Shown here piece by piece: positions 23,944 to 33,148 of a stretch of DNA of 57,457 bases. The position numbers and the translations under genes were made by a program. The notes below the pieces were generated by a model. That model was given only the letters and a program-made list of their open reading frames with translations, did no database searches and was not told the origin of the DNA. Where the stretch lies: assembly GCA_900541055.1 (NCBI GenBank), contig UQHZ01000013.1:1-57457 (forward strand), in the 5' to 3' direction. How positions within the stretch are numbered: position 1 is the stretch's first letter; each line of letters starts with the position of its first letter. The DNA comes from an uncultured Collinsella sp. Lineage in GTDB: Bacteria > Actinomycetota > Coriobacteriia > Coriobacteriales > Coriobacteriaceae.

Positions 23944-24999
23944 GTGGACGGGCGCGTGCAACATGACGGCTTTGGCCGCGATATCAACTACCTGCGCATT
24001 GCCGTTACCGACAAGTGCAATTTCCGCTGCATCTATTGCATGCCGGCCGATGGCGTGGCGCCCCGCGCGCACGACGAGCTGCTCAGCGCCGAGGAAATCG
24101 CCCGCTTTGTGCGCCTGGTGGCGGGGGAGGGTATTCGCCGCGTGCGCCTGACGGGCGGCGAGCCGCTGGTCAGCCGCCGCATCATCCCGCTCATTCGCGA
24201 CATCCGCGCGATTCCGCAGATCGAGGACATCTCGCTCACCACCAACGGCGCCCTGCTGCCCAAGCTGGCGCCGCAGCTCAAAGACGCTGGGCTTAACCGC
24301 GTCAACATTTCGCTCGACACACTCGATCCTACGCTCTTTGGAAAGATCACGCGCCTGGGTCGGCTCGAGCAGACCATGGCTGGCATCGACGCGGCGCTGG
24401 CTTGGGGCTTTGAGCCCGTTAAGGTCAACTGCGTTGTGGTGCGCCGGCTCAACCAGGATGTGGCGGCCCTCGCACGGCTGACCGTCGACCGCCCTATCCA
24501 CCTGCGCTTTATCGAATACATGCCCATCGGCGACGAGCGCACCAGCTCGCATTGCGCTGTGGACCCGCATGCGCCCGCGCTCAATCCCGAGCTGTGGGAT
24601 GCGAGCGATACCGTGCCGAGCGACGAGCTGCGGGCGCGCATCAATGCCGGGGCCGCCGCGGCGGGACTGGGCGAGCTCGAGCCGCTCGACATCAACGACG
24701 CTCCTGCCGGTGCGGGCCCTGCGCGCTATTGGCACTTTCCGGGCGCGGCGGGAACGGTTGGCTTTATTAGCGCCATGTCCAACCATTTTTGCGCGAATTG
24801 CAACCGTCTGCGCCTGACGGCCGATGGCAACGTGCGTCCGTGCCTGTTTAGCGATGCCGAGTATTCGATGCGTGAGGCGCTGCGCCGTGGTGATGATATG
24901 CAGGTACTTTCGATTTGGCGCGATGCCGTCGCCCACAAACCGCAGGAACACGCGATAATTGAGGGCACGCAACGATTTATGTCCCAAATCGGAGGATGA
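23944..24999 (+). CDS. moaA: GTP 3',8-cyclase (molybdopterin step 1)
   Basis: A 351-aa radical-SAM enzyme that, with MoaC, turns GTP into cyclic pyranopterin monophosphate. The GTG start at 23944 follows GAGGGGAGGG. The N-terminal cluster is CNFRCIYC, the SAM-binding segment RLTGGEPL, and the C-terminal cluster begins FCANCNRLRLTADG with a later Cys in VRPCLF. The protein ends in Gly-Gly (SQIGG), which is required for activity in the family. The next gene begins 4 bp later and carries MoaC. Confidence 0.95.
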   Translation: MDGRVQHDGFGRDINYLRIAVTDKCNFRCIYCMPADGVAPRAHDELLSAEEIARFVRLVAGEGIRRVRLTGGEPLVSRRIIPLIRDIRAIPQIEDISLTTNGALLPKLAPQLKDAGLNRVNISLDTLDPTLFGKITRLGRLEQTMAGIDAALAWGFEPVKVNCVVVRRLNQDVAALARLTVDRPIHLRFIEYMPIGDERTSSHCAVDPHAPALNPELWDASDTVPSDELRARINAGAAAAGLGELEPLDINDAPAGAGPARYWHFPGAAGTVGFISAMSNHFCANCNRLRLTADGNVRPCLFSDAEYSMREALRRGDDMQVLSIWRDAVAHKPQEHAIIEGTQRFMSQIGG

Positions 25000-25003
25000 T
25001 CAT

Positions 25004-26308
25004 ATGGCCAAGAGCAGGTACGCCGACGCCACCAAGGCCGCTCGCAGGGCCGCGATGTCTGCCCACAAAGCCACGGCTGCGGCGAATGCTGGCAACGCCG
25101 ACGCGTCCGCGCAGCCGACTGCCGGTGCTGCCACTGAGTCCGCCCGCGACGCCCGTCGCGACGAGCTGACGCACGTGGACGCCAAGGGCGAGGTACGCAT
25201 GGTCGACGTGTCCGACAAGGCCGAGACGCATCGCATCGCCATCGCCGAGGGCACCATCCTCATGCACCCCGAGACGCAGGCCATGGTGCTACAGGACCGC
25301 GCCAAAAAGGGCGACGTGCTTGCCTGCGCGCGCGTGGCGGGCATCATGGCCATCAAGCGCACGAGCGACATCATTCCCATGTGCCATCCGTTGCTCATTA
25401 CCAAGAGCAAGTGCGACATTGCGCCCATCGCTCCGGCGGGGACGCCGGCCGAGGACGTGCCCGAGGGCTGGGCGCCGGCGCGCGCGGACGGACAGGTTGG
25501 CTTTCACGTACTGGTTACGGCGGGCGTGACGGGCAAGACGGGTATCGAGATGGAGGCGCTGACCGGCGCGAGTGCCGCGTGCCTAACCATCTACGACATG
25601 TGCAAGGCGGTCGATCGCGGCATGGAGATCGTCGACGTGCGCCTGCTGCACAAGGAGGGCGGCCGCTCGGGCGTGTGGAATCGTGCCGAGCGTCAGGTTG
25701 CTGCTGTTGAGGCCGTGGGGGCCGCGGGCAACGCGCCCGCGGGCGCACCCGTCGCCGTCGCGCCCGCAGTTCCGACACCGGCCGTCCCCGCGATCGCGTT
25801 TATCGGCTACCAAAACTCGGGCAAGACCACACTTGTCGAGAAGGTCATTGCCGAGCTTACCCGCCGCGGCCTGCGCGTGGGTTCGCTCAAGCATCATGGG
25901 CATCACGGCTTTGATATCGATGTGCCTGCTAAGGACACCTGGCGCCATCACCAGGCCGGATCCAAACACGTGGGCCTCATCTGCGCCACGCGCTGGGCGG
26001 AGTACGCCGACACGCGCGAGGAGGACGAGATGCCTGCGCGCGAGCTGCTGTCGCGCTACAACGATGTCGACGTGGTGATCATCGAGGGCTACAAGACCGA
26101 GGGCTTCGACAACATCGTGGTCGCGCGCTCCGGTGTCGACCGTCTGCGCGGCAAGAGCTCGCTCGACCTGGTCGACGGTCACACGCTGGCCCTTGCCTGC
26201 AATGAGGCCCTGGCGCGTCAGGCCTTCGACGCCGGCTTTGCGACCCGAGCCATCAACATCAACGACGCCCGAGCTATCTGCGACCTGATTCAAGACCATC
26301 TGGCCTAA
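25004..26308 (+). CDS. MoaC-MobB fusion protein
   Basis: A 434-aa two-domain protein. The ATG at 25004 follows GGAGG. After an Ala-rich 60-residue head comes MoaC (about 65-220): HVDAKGEVRMVDVSDK, PMCHPL, GIEMEALTGASAACLTIYDM and the catalytic Lys region CKAVDRGMEI. An Ala/Pro linker leads to MobB (about 255-434): Walker A GYQNSGKTT, SLKHHGHHGFDID and VVIIEGYK. MoaC completes cyclic pyranopterin synthesis; MobB is a GTPase adaptor for adding the dinucleotide to molybdenum cofactor. Separate genes are usual, so the fusion joins an early and a late step. No moaB, moeA or molybdoenzyme lies in this window. Confidence 0.93.
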   Translation: MAKSRYADATKAARRAAMSAHKATAAANAGNADASAQPTAGAATESARDARRDELTHVDAKGEVRMVDVSDKAETHRIAIAEGTILMHPETQAMVLQDRAKKGDVLACARVAGIMAIKRTSDIIPMCHPLLITKSKCDIAPIAPAGTPAEDVPEGWAPARADGQVGFHVLVTAGVTGKTGIEMEALTGASAACLTIYDMCKAVDRGMEIVDVRLLHKEGGRSGVWNRAERQVAAVEAVGAAGNAPAGAPVAVAPAVPTPAVPAIAFIGYQNSGKTTLVEKVIAELTRRGLRVGSLKHHGHHGFDIDVPAKDTWRHHQAGSKHVGLICATRWAEYADTREEDEMPARELLSRYNDVDVVIIEGYKTEGFDNIVVARSGVDRLRGKSSLDLVDGHTLALACNEALARQAFDAGFATRAININDARAICDLIQDHLA

Positions 26309-26347
26309 AACCTGCCAAAAGGGGACAGGTTTATTTTGGCAGGTTTT
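26307..26347 (+). terminator. Palindrome after moaC-mobB
   Basis: AAAACCTGCCAAAA and TTTTGGCAGGTTTT pair around GGGGACAGGTTTA and end in a T-rich stretch. It starts at the stop codon. The GGGGACAGG centre links it to family A, while position and tail fit a terminator. Confidence 0.75.
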
Positions 26348-26366
26348 ATCTGGGCAAACGTCACTT

Positions 26367-26399
26367 CCACCACAAAGGGGCCAGGCACCTTTGTGATGG
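26367..26399. repeat. 33-bp palindromic element, family A
   Basis: CCACCACAAAGGGGCCAGGC followed by ACCTTTGTGATGG; one arm position is mismatched. Confidence 0.85.
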
Positions 26400-26416
26400 T
26401 TTTTGCTTTGCAGTAA

Positions 26417-26481
26417 AAACCATCACAACATTCAGCGAAAATCGCGATTTTGCCGAAAAGCGTCGAATGTTGTGATGCTTT
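26417..26481. repeat. 65-bp palindromic element, family B copy 3
   Basis: Arms AAACCATCACAACATTC and GAATGTTGTGATGCTTT are kept; the centre (GAAAATCGCGATTTTGCC) differs from copies 1 and 2 and forms its own small palindrome. Confidence 0.88.
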
Positions 26482-26513
26482 GCGCTCCGGGCCGGGACAC
26501 CCTTCGGGTCCGG

Positions 26514-26545
26514 CCACCACAAGGGGGGCGGGCACCTTTGTGGCG
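26514..26545. repeat. Degenerate family A element
   Basis: CCACCACAAGGGGGGCGGGC then ACCTTTGTGGCGA: recognisable but with a damaged right arm. It is the fourth palindrome in 240 bp between mobB and the phosphatase gene. Confidence 0.7.
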
Positions 26546-26633
26546 ATCGGGCCCCAACGGCCTGCGCCTTGGTATACCATGTACGCCGTTCACGAATACG
26601 CCCCACACCGCCGCACAACCCAGAAAGGCCCCC

Positions 26634-27455
26634 ATGGACACCACCTTCAGCCACATCAAAGCCGTGTTCTGCGATATCGACGGCACGCTGCTCACGAGCC
26701 AGCACACGGTGTCCCCGCGCACCGTGGCGGCGATCCGCGCCCTGCGCGAGCGCGGCGTGCTCTTTGGCCTGTGCACCGGGCGCGACGCCCACGCGACCGA
26801 GGCCATGTACGAGCTCTGGGGTATCGAAGGCCTGGTGGACGTGCTCGTGGGCTGCGGTGGCGCCGAGGTCATCGACCGCGCGCACGACATCAACGAGCTG
26901 AGCTATCCGCTGCCGGGCGAGACCATCGCGCGCATCTGCAAACACATGGCGGACCTTCCGGCAACGCCCGTCTGCCCCCGAGACGGCGTGTTCTACGTGC
27001 CCGAGAGCAACGCGTGCGTCGAGCACCTGTCGCGCGTCGACGGCGTGCCCTACCAGGTGGTCGATTTTGCCGAGTTTTTGCGCGAGCCGCAGCCCAAGGT
27101 GATGTTTACCATGGCGCCCGAGGTAATGCCGCGGGTGATTGAGCGAGCATCGACGTTTGCCGACGACACCGTCAAGGCGGCGGCTCTGCAAACCACGCAG
27201 CGGCTCTACGAGTTCATGGATCCGCGCGTGTCCAAGACGCGCGGCCTTGTGCGCGTGGCGGAGCTCAACGACATGGAGCTCCAGGACATCTGCGTGTTTG
27301 GCGATGCGGACAACGACACCTGCATGGTGGCTGACGCCGGCGTGGGCGTGGCCATGGCAAATGGCAGCGATGCCACCCGCGCCGCCGCCGATTTTGTAAC
27401 CGCGAGTAACGACAAAGACGGCATCGCGATCTTTATCGAGGAGCATCTGCTGTAG
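26634..27455 (+). CDS. HAD-superfamily (Cof-type) phosphatase
   Basis: A 273-aa hydrolase of the Cof/YbiV group. The start at 26634 follows AAAGG. Motif I is FCDIDGTLLTS (nucleophile Asp), motif II LCTGR, and motif III-IV VFGDADNDTCMVADAGVGVAMANG, which holds the metal ligands. A cap domain occupies about residues 85-190. Such enzymes dephosphorylate sugar phosphates, FMN or similar small molecules; the substrate here is unknown. It stands alone between palindromic repeats. Confidence 0.9.
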   Translation: MDTTFSHIKAVFCDIDGTLLTSQHTVSPRTVAAIRALRERGVLFGLCTGRDAHATEAMYELWGIEGLVDVLVGCGGAEVIDRAHDINELSYPLPGETIARICKHMADLPATPVCPRDGVFYVPESNACVEHLSRVDGVPYQVVDFAEFLREPQPKVMFTMAPEVMPRVIERASTFADDTVKAAALQTTQRLYEFMDPRVSKTRGLVRVAELNDMELQDICVFGDADNDTCMVADAGVGVAMANGSDATRAAADFVTASNDKDGIAIFIEEHLL

Positions 27456-27469
27456 CGCCGGGGGAGAAC

Positions 27470-27501
27470 CACCACAAAGGGGCAGGCACCTTTGCGGTGG
27501 C
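27470..27501. repeat. Family A palindromic element
   Basis: CCACCACAAAGGGGCAGGC followed by ACCTTTGCGGTGG; 15 bp after the phosphatase stop. Confidence 0.82.
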
Positions 27502-27840
27502 CTCAGGCGATTTGGGCGAATTGATACCGAAAATCTGCGCGAAAATTCAAATATGGTTGTCTGAACATTACGCTTGTAACTACCGATGAGTTAAAGATAT
27601 TCCCATCAATTTGGTAGTCTATTCCTCCCGGTTAATGATTTACCGTTCACGGTCGATTTTCGACCGTTCGCAGGATGCATGCTCTTGAGCAAAATGTTGT
27701 GCAAATAAATAAAATGCTATTAAAAAACTGATAACTAGCTTAATTACCAGTAGAAATAGATATTTCATAGCGAATAAACGAAGGTTAATCCGAGTAAATG
27801 TCAAGAGAATTGAGAATTCGCTACAAAACTATCGGTATTT
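27502..27840. other. AT-rich intergenic stretch without visible gene
   Basis: About 340 bp of clearly AT-richer DNA between the phosphatase and the pilus locus. TTAATGATTTACCGTTCAC, CGGTCGATTTTCGACCG (17-bp palindrome near 27651) and several A/T runs are visible. No coding frame or known RNA was recognised. It is likely regulatory DNA for the pilus promoter or a junction of acquired DNA. Confidence 0.5.
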
Positions 27841-27955
27841 TTGCTTAGATGTTCAAACAATCGTTACAATATGTACAACAAGCGTGCGCAATTACAGGTT
27901 GCGCAGATACGTTTGATAGTGAAAGAGCAAGATCGCGGTCTCTTGGGGAGGAGAC
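27841..27955 (+). promoter_or_regulatory. Promoter and structured leader of the pilus operon
   Basis: TTGCTT (27841-27846) and TACAAT (27865-27870) are 18 bp apart. The leader has an inverted repeat TGCGCA...TGCGCA near 27891-27907. The ribosome site (TTGGGGAG) lies in the loop of a short GTCTC/GAGAC hairpin (27938-27955) ending five bases before the start codon, so translation could be tuned by folding. Confidence 0.6.
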
Positions 27956-27959
27956 ATCG

Positions 27960-30900
27960 ATGAAAGCGAATTCAGAAAAAACTAAGCAGAGTAAAAAAGC
28001 GACGCGCCGTGTACTGGCAGGCGTTTTGTGCGGAGCCTCCGTGTTGAGCCTGGTACTGTCGCTCGTCATGCCTCCGATTTCGCAGGCCATTGCCAACGAT
28101 GCCCAGGCGGTTTCTACCGAGGAAACTGTGATGGGGGGGGGGTTCCTCAAGTGAGTCTACTGATGTAGACAACACCAACAACGGGGATACCGAAAACCAG
28201 AATAGTGACGATGTCGAAAACGGCGTGGGCGATGCCCAACCGGAGGAGCAGCCCAAGGACGAGTCGCAGGCAGAAGATAATGAAGCGGTCGACGATGGCA
28301 CTGTCTCGGTAGCCGAAGAAGCTGCGGAGAACGAAGAAGCAGCCACGGCTATTGCTAATGGCGGTGAATTGCGAGATAAGCTTCAGGGCGTTGGGGAAAA
28401 TCAAGCTGTTAGCTTTGAGCTTGCAAACGATATCGACTATCCCGGCGAAATCAAACTTGAGAAGAGCGGCAGCAATATAACGCTGGACTTAAGCGGCCAT
28501 AAAATCACGCATTCGGGCGACAATTCAAATAAGCCGCTCTTCAACATCACCAATAACGCGGCGCTTACAGTTAAAGATTCTAACCAAGGGTCTGATCAAA
28601 AGCAGACTTCGGATGGCGGCAATAATGGGCGAGTTGCCTCGATGGACTACGACACCAGCTCTGGCATTCCGACCAAACTCACGTATTACGTGACCGAATC
28701 GACGCCGAACGGTACGGGGACAACCGAGACTCTCTATAGGCACGAGGTCAGCATCAACGGTGCCATCGTGGGTACCGCTGCCGGCTCCACGATGAGGCTC
28801 ATCAACGTTTATGCGGGCGGTACGTTTAATCTTGATAGCGGTGTAATTACCCAACAGTATAATTGCAATGTTGGCAACCTCATCTATGCCGAGAACGGCT
28901 CTACCGTCAACATGAGCGGTGGCTATGTGTGTGGCGCTTCTAGCTCGGGTACGGGCGCGGGCATTAAGGTGTCCAACGATAAAGGTAAGGCCTCGACCCT
29001 AAAACTGACCGGTGGCGTAATTGCCGGCAACAGCGCTCCTAGTGGCGGCGGTGTGTATGCTGGAGGTTCCACGGTCACCATAACTGGTGGCGTAATCTCC
29101 GGCAACAGCACACTTCCTTCTGGCACTGGTTTCGGCGGCGGCATCATGGCCGAAGGCGGCAGCGTCACTGTTTCCGGTGGCTACATCACTAACAATAAAT
29201 ATGCCAATTTCTGTGGCCAAGATGGTTATGGCGATCATGGCGGCGCTGGACTTGCCGCTAGAAACGGTACTCATGTCACCATTTCGGGCGGCCAGATCAC
29301 GGGCAACTATTCTGAGGAAGCAGGCGGCGGCGTTTACGTTACCGATGTCGATCGCAATGACCAGACATCTCGCCAGGGAATGGCATGGCTCAACATTACA
29401 GGGGGGATTATTGCCTCTAACGTGAGCAATCGTTCTGAGGGCGCTGGCATTCGCGTGGGCCAGATGGTTGACGCGATGATTAACGGTACTGAAGATAGTA
29501 AAGTCTACATTACAAACAATCACTGCATGTCTCGCTTTGACTGGGGTGGCGGCGGCATCTTTGTTCAGGGAAACTCAAACCAAGGCAAGGAATATACTGC
29601 TGGTAGGCTATTCATATATAACTCGTACATTAGCGCCAATGAAGCTGGCGGCTACGGCGGTGGCGTTGCAGTCTGCCCCACGGGCAAGACGTTGGTAACG
29701 AACACTGAGGGCACGGCAATCTTTGGCAATTCGTCTGCCAAAGATCAGCAGGACGCAAAAGCTGATTATAATTCTGAAGAGAATAGCGGTAACGAAGGCA
29801 CCCCTCACCTATCCGCTGGTGGCTACGAAGGCCTTGAGCACAAAAAGAACCAGGATGCTGACGCCTACAATGCCAAAGAGTTTCGCGAAAACGGCCACGC
29901 GGACTTCTTCCTTGCGGCGGAGGATCATAAGACCCCGATCGCGGCGGTGATTGGCAAAATGCTTGGCGGCGGTGACGCCAAATACAAGGGAAGTAAAGAG
30001 CTTACGCAAGCCATTACTATCCCCGCTAACGGTGGCGTGCAGGTATATAAAAGCATCGGCCTGAGCTCGGGTGTTACAGCTCAAGACGAAGCCGCGATCA
30101 ATGCGCAAAAAGTTGCGACAACGTTCATCACCGGCAACTATTCCTGGGACCATGGCGGCGGCATCATGTCGAACGGCGACCTGTACATGGGCGCGCCTGA
30201 GGACACGTATGTCTATCCGAGCCTTAAGCTCAAGGCGACCAAGAAGCTGAAAGGCCGCGACCTCAAAAAAGAGGAGTTCTCCTTTACGGTGTATCGCAAG
30301 AATTCAGACAACCCTTTGGCTGGCACGACATTCAATCGCAACGTTTGCACCGAGGTTGGAACAGCAAAAAATGATGCAAGCGGCAATATCACGTTTGACC
30401 TTGGTGAACAGTTCGCAACGGGTGGCACGGGTAACGAAATCACATACTACTTGGTCGAAGATGCCGGCGATGATCCTGACATCACGTGCGACTCCAGTGT
30501 GTATGAGATTGTGGTACGGACCCAGGATAAGCCGACCAAGCTCATGACTGTTCCGAGTAAAAATAATCCGAACGAAGAGAAGGAACTTCTCATCCATAAC
30601 TACACGATTACAGACGTCAACGGGACCAAGTACGAACTCGATAAGTCTGGGAAGTGGGTTAACAAAAAAACGTGGAGTGTCGCGAAGAATGTCGACGGCT
30701 ATTATCAAATTATCTGTGAGGACGGTTCGCCGACTTTCACTAACGTATGTACCGCGTACGACTCGACTGGCGTTTGGATCCCTAAGGCGACCAAGGTCGC
30801 TAAGGGTGGCGAGATGAAGGAGTTCACGCTCGAGTTTGCGGATAACGAGAACTTCGATAGTCCCAAGACGGTTATGACCGACCCCGACGGCGTGATTACC

Positions 30901-31380
30901 ACCACTGCCGACGGCAAGAAGTCTCAGACCCGGAGCTTCGACGAGATTGAGTACAAACTCGATCAACTCGACAAGCTCAAGACCGACTCTACGGGTCGTG
31001 GCGCTTCCAAGACCTTCACGTACTACATGCGCGAGAAGGACGATAGCTCGATTTTCTCGCATTACAAGTTTGATCAGTCGGTCTATAGGTTCACGGTTGT
31101 GGCAACGGATAACGCCAAAGGGGGAATCGACTGTGCGGTGACCTACAGGAAGGGAACCGTTGACTCCGACGGTACGTGGAAAGCCACCGATACCGATGAC
31201 CACAAGTTTCCCGACGCTACCCCCACCTTCACCAACACCTACTCCACCTCTTTGCCCCTTTCTGGTATGTCGGGCGTCACTCTGACGTACCTTGCCGGCG
31301 CGGCGGTGCTTTGCGCTGCTGCGGCCTGGATGCACATTCGTCGCAAGGCGAATGCGAAGGGAGGTAAGCGTCGTGAATAA
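27960..31380 (+). CDS. Large sortase-anchored adhesin/pilus tip protein, frameshifted at a G10 tract (phase-OFF)
   Basis: The start at 27960 (MKANSEKTKQSKKATRRVLAG, split here) follows GGGGAGGAG and gives a signal peptide to about residue 46. At 28133-28142 ten G's shift the frame, and translation ends at 28152-28154 (FLK then stop). With nine G's the frame continues (GGGSSSESTDVDN) to 31380, giving about 1139 residues: an acidic Ser/Asp/Glu linker, a right-handed beta-helix region (about 340-560) with repeated TGGVIxGNS units, two Cna-B/FctA-like isopeptide domains (LKLKATKKLKGRDL; VWIPKATKVAKGG), the sorting motif LPLSG, a membrane segment and a basic tail. An ATG at 28225 lacks a ribosome site and signal peptide. 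The next pilin gene overlaps its stop by 8 bp. Confidence 0.85.
28133..28142 (+). repeat. Homopolymeric G10 tract (contingency locus)
   Basis: Ten consecutive G's directly after the signal-peptide region. Length 9 or 12 would put the downstream 1050 codons in frame, length 10 or 11 would not. Such tracts change length by slipped-strand mispairing. Confidence 0.9.
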
Positions 31381-33043
31381 GAAAGTTTGCTCCTTCCCGA
31401 TCTTGTTTGCGCTGCTTGCCCTCCTGATCGGCACCTGCGCGGTTGTGTTCCCCGCTTCCGCGCAGGCCGCGCCGACCTCGACCGGTTCCATCACGGTGAG
31501 CGGCACCGTGGCGAGCAGCTACGACGCCTACCAGATCTTTAGCGCCAACGTCGTCGACGGCGACAGCGACGCCAAGATCGCCACCGACCTCGCCTGGGCA
31601 AGCGACGCCGTGCGCGACGCCGCGCTGCCCGTGCTGCACAGCGCCGGCATGCCCAATTCCCAGACCACCGCGCAGGAAGCTACCGAGTGGCTCAACACCG
31701 ATTCCCACCTTACGAGCGCGCTGAGCGCACAGCTCGCTCGTTCCCTCCAGAGCTCTGGCGCCGTGTCTGTGGCCCTCAACGCGGGCACGGCGGCCGAGCT
31801 GCCCTGCGGCTACTGGCTCATCGTCGCCGACGACGACGCCATCGCCCAGGGCGAGGCCGGCACCGCGCCGATCATGGCCCTGGTCGGCGGCAGCGCCGTC
31901 ACCGTCAAGCCCAAGGCCGCGACCCCCAAGGTGTCCAAGCATGTGCTGGAGGACAGCACCGCCGCCTGGCAGAAGGCCGCCGACGCCACGGTCGCCGACG
32001 ACCTGTACTGGCGCCTCTCGGCCACGGTCCCGGCGGGGCTCACGGCCTACGACACCTATACGGTGCGGTTCGTCGACACCATGGGCGCGGGGCTCGACCC
32101 CTCCAAGGTGGCCGCGAGCATGCGCGTGTACGCGGCGGCGGGCGCGGACGGCGGCTTCGACGCCGTCCAGACCGGCAAGGACGGCCGCGCCGGCATCGAG
32201 CCCGCGAAGGGCTGGACCGATATCACGGCCCAGTGCGCCACCAAGGTAGCGACCGACGGCAAGACCTTCACCGTGCGCACCGGCGACCTGATCGCCGCGC
32301 TCGGCGGGGCCGACGCCTTCACCGCGGGCGCCCGCGTGGTCGCCGTGTACAATGCGCCGCTCAACAGCGCGTGCAACCACGGCATCGCGAAGGGCAACCC
32401 CAACGAGGTCTACCTGCGCTACCCGCGCTCTCCCTTTGCCGACCAGTCCGGCGACGCCGGCTTTACCCGCACGCCGAGCGATGACGCGTGCGCCTACACC
32501 TGGGATCTTGCGCTCACCAAGCGCGGCAGCGACAGCGACAAGCCGCTTGCCGGGGCGGTCCTGAGCATCGCCGACGACCGCGGTCGCACGCTGGCGGCCG
32601 ACGGCACGTGGGACGCGGAGGGCAAGGCCACCGTCACCACGGGCGAGGACGGCCGCGTGACCGTCTCGGGCGTGGACTCGGGCAAGCTGGAGGTCCGCGA
32701 GCTCAAGGCGCCCAAGGGCTACACCGCCTTTGAGGGCACACGCTCCGTGACGGTCAAGGCCGAGGGCCTGGACGTCGACCAGGTGGCCGCCGCCAAGCCC
32801 AAGCTCACCATCACGGCCGAGTCGCCCCTGCGCGCCGACAGCGCGGACGGGTCGACGGGCAGCCTGGAGGCGTCGCTCATCAACACGCCCACCGGCACAC
32901 CCCCTAGCATTACCACCGGAGGCTTTATGCCCTCGACTGGCGATATGGCAATGTACGCCGCGGCCGCCGCAGCGGTCGCCGGAGCCGCGCTCATCGTGGT
33001 CGCGCTCCTGGTCAAGCGGGGAGGTGGCAGCCATAAAGAGTAG
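31373..33043 (+). CDS. SpaA-type pilin subunit (LPxTG-like, MPSTG)
   Basis: A 556-aa surface protein. The GTG at 31373 follows GGGAGGT and overlaps the upstream stop (GTGAATAA). A signal peptide (FALLALLIGTCAVVFPASAQA) is followed by fimbrial isopeptide-forming domains: GSITVSGTVASSYDAYQIFS, TPKVSKHVLEDST and a Cna-B domain (LALTKRGSDSDKPLAGAVLS to LEVRELKAPKGYTAFEG, the E-box-like segment). The sorting signal is MPSTG with a membrane helix and basic tail. Its base composition is far more GC-rich than the two pilin genes on either side, so the operon is a mosaic. It is probably a base or minor pilin. Confidence 0.88.
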   Translation: MNKKVCSFPILFALLALLIGTCAVVFPASAQAAPTSTGSITVSGTVASSYDAYQIFSANVVDGDSDAKIATDLAWASDAVRDAALPVLHSAGMPNSQTTAQEATEWLNTDSHLTSALSAQLARSLQSSGAVSVALNAGTAAELPCGYWLIVADDDAIAQGEAGTAPIMALVGGSAVTVKPKAATPKVSKHVLEDSTAAWQKAADATVADDLYWRLSATVPAGLTAYDTYTVRFVDTMGAGLDPSKVAASMRVYAAAGADGGFDAVQTGKDGRAGIEPAKGWTDITAQCATKVATDGKTFTVRTGDLIAALGGADAFTAGARVVAVYNAPLNSACNHGIAKGNPNEVYLRYPRSPFADQSGDAGFTRTPSDDACAYTWDLALTKRGSDSDKPLAGAVLSIADDRGRTLAADGTWDAEGKATVTTGEDGRVTVSGVDSGKLEVRELKAPKGYTAFEGTRSVTVKAEGLDVDQVAAAKPKLTITAESPLRADSADGSTGSLEASLINTPTGTPPSITTGGFMPSTGDMAMYAAAAAAVAGAALIVVALLVKRGGGSHKE

Positions 33044-33148
33044 CTGGCAGCCCCACAGAGAGCGGGGCGAGACGTAGCGAAGTAGATGCTAAGACACAGA
33101 CAGATGACCGATCGAATGGGAATCAAACGGAAAGTAGAGGAAAAGAAG

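Noticed and set aside
28225..31380. Internal ATG as the true start of the large adhesin
   Set aside because: It lacks a ribosome site and signal peptide, and an acidic linker in the same frame begins directly after the G tract, so the frame belongs to the 27960 start.
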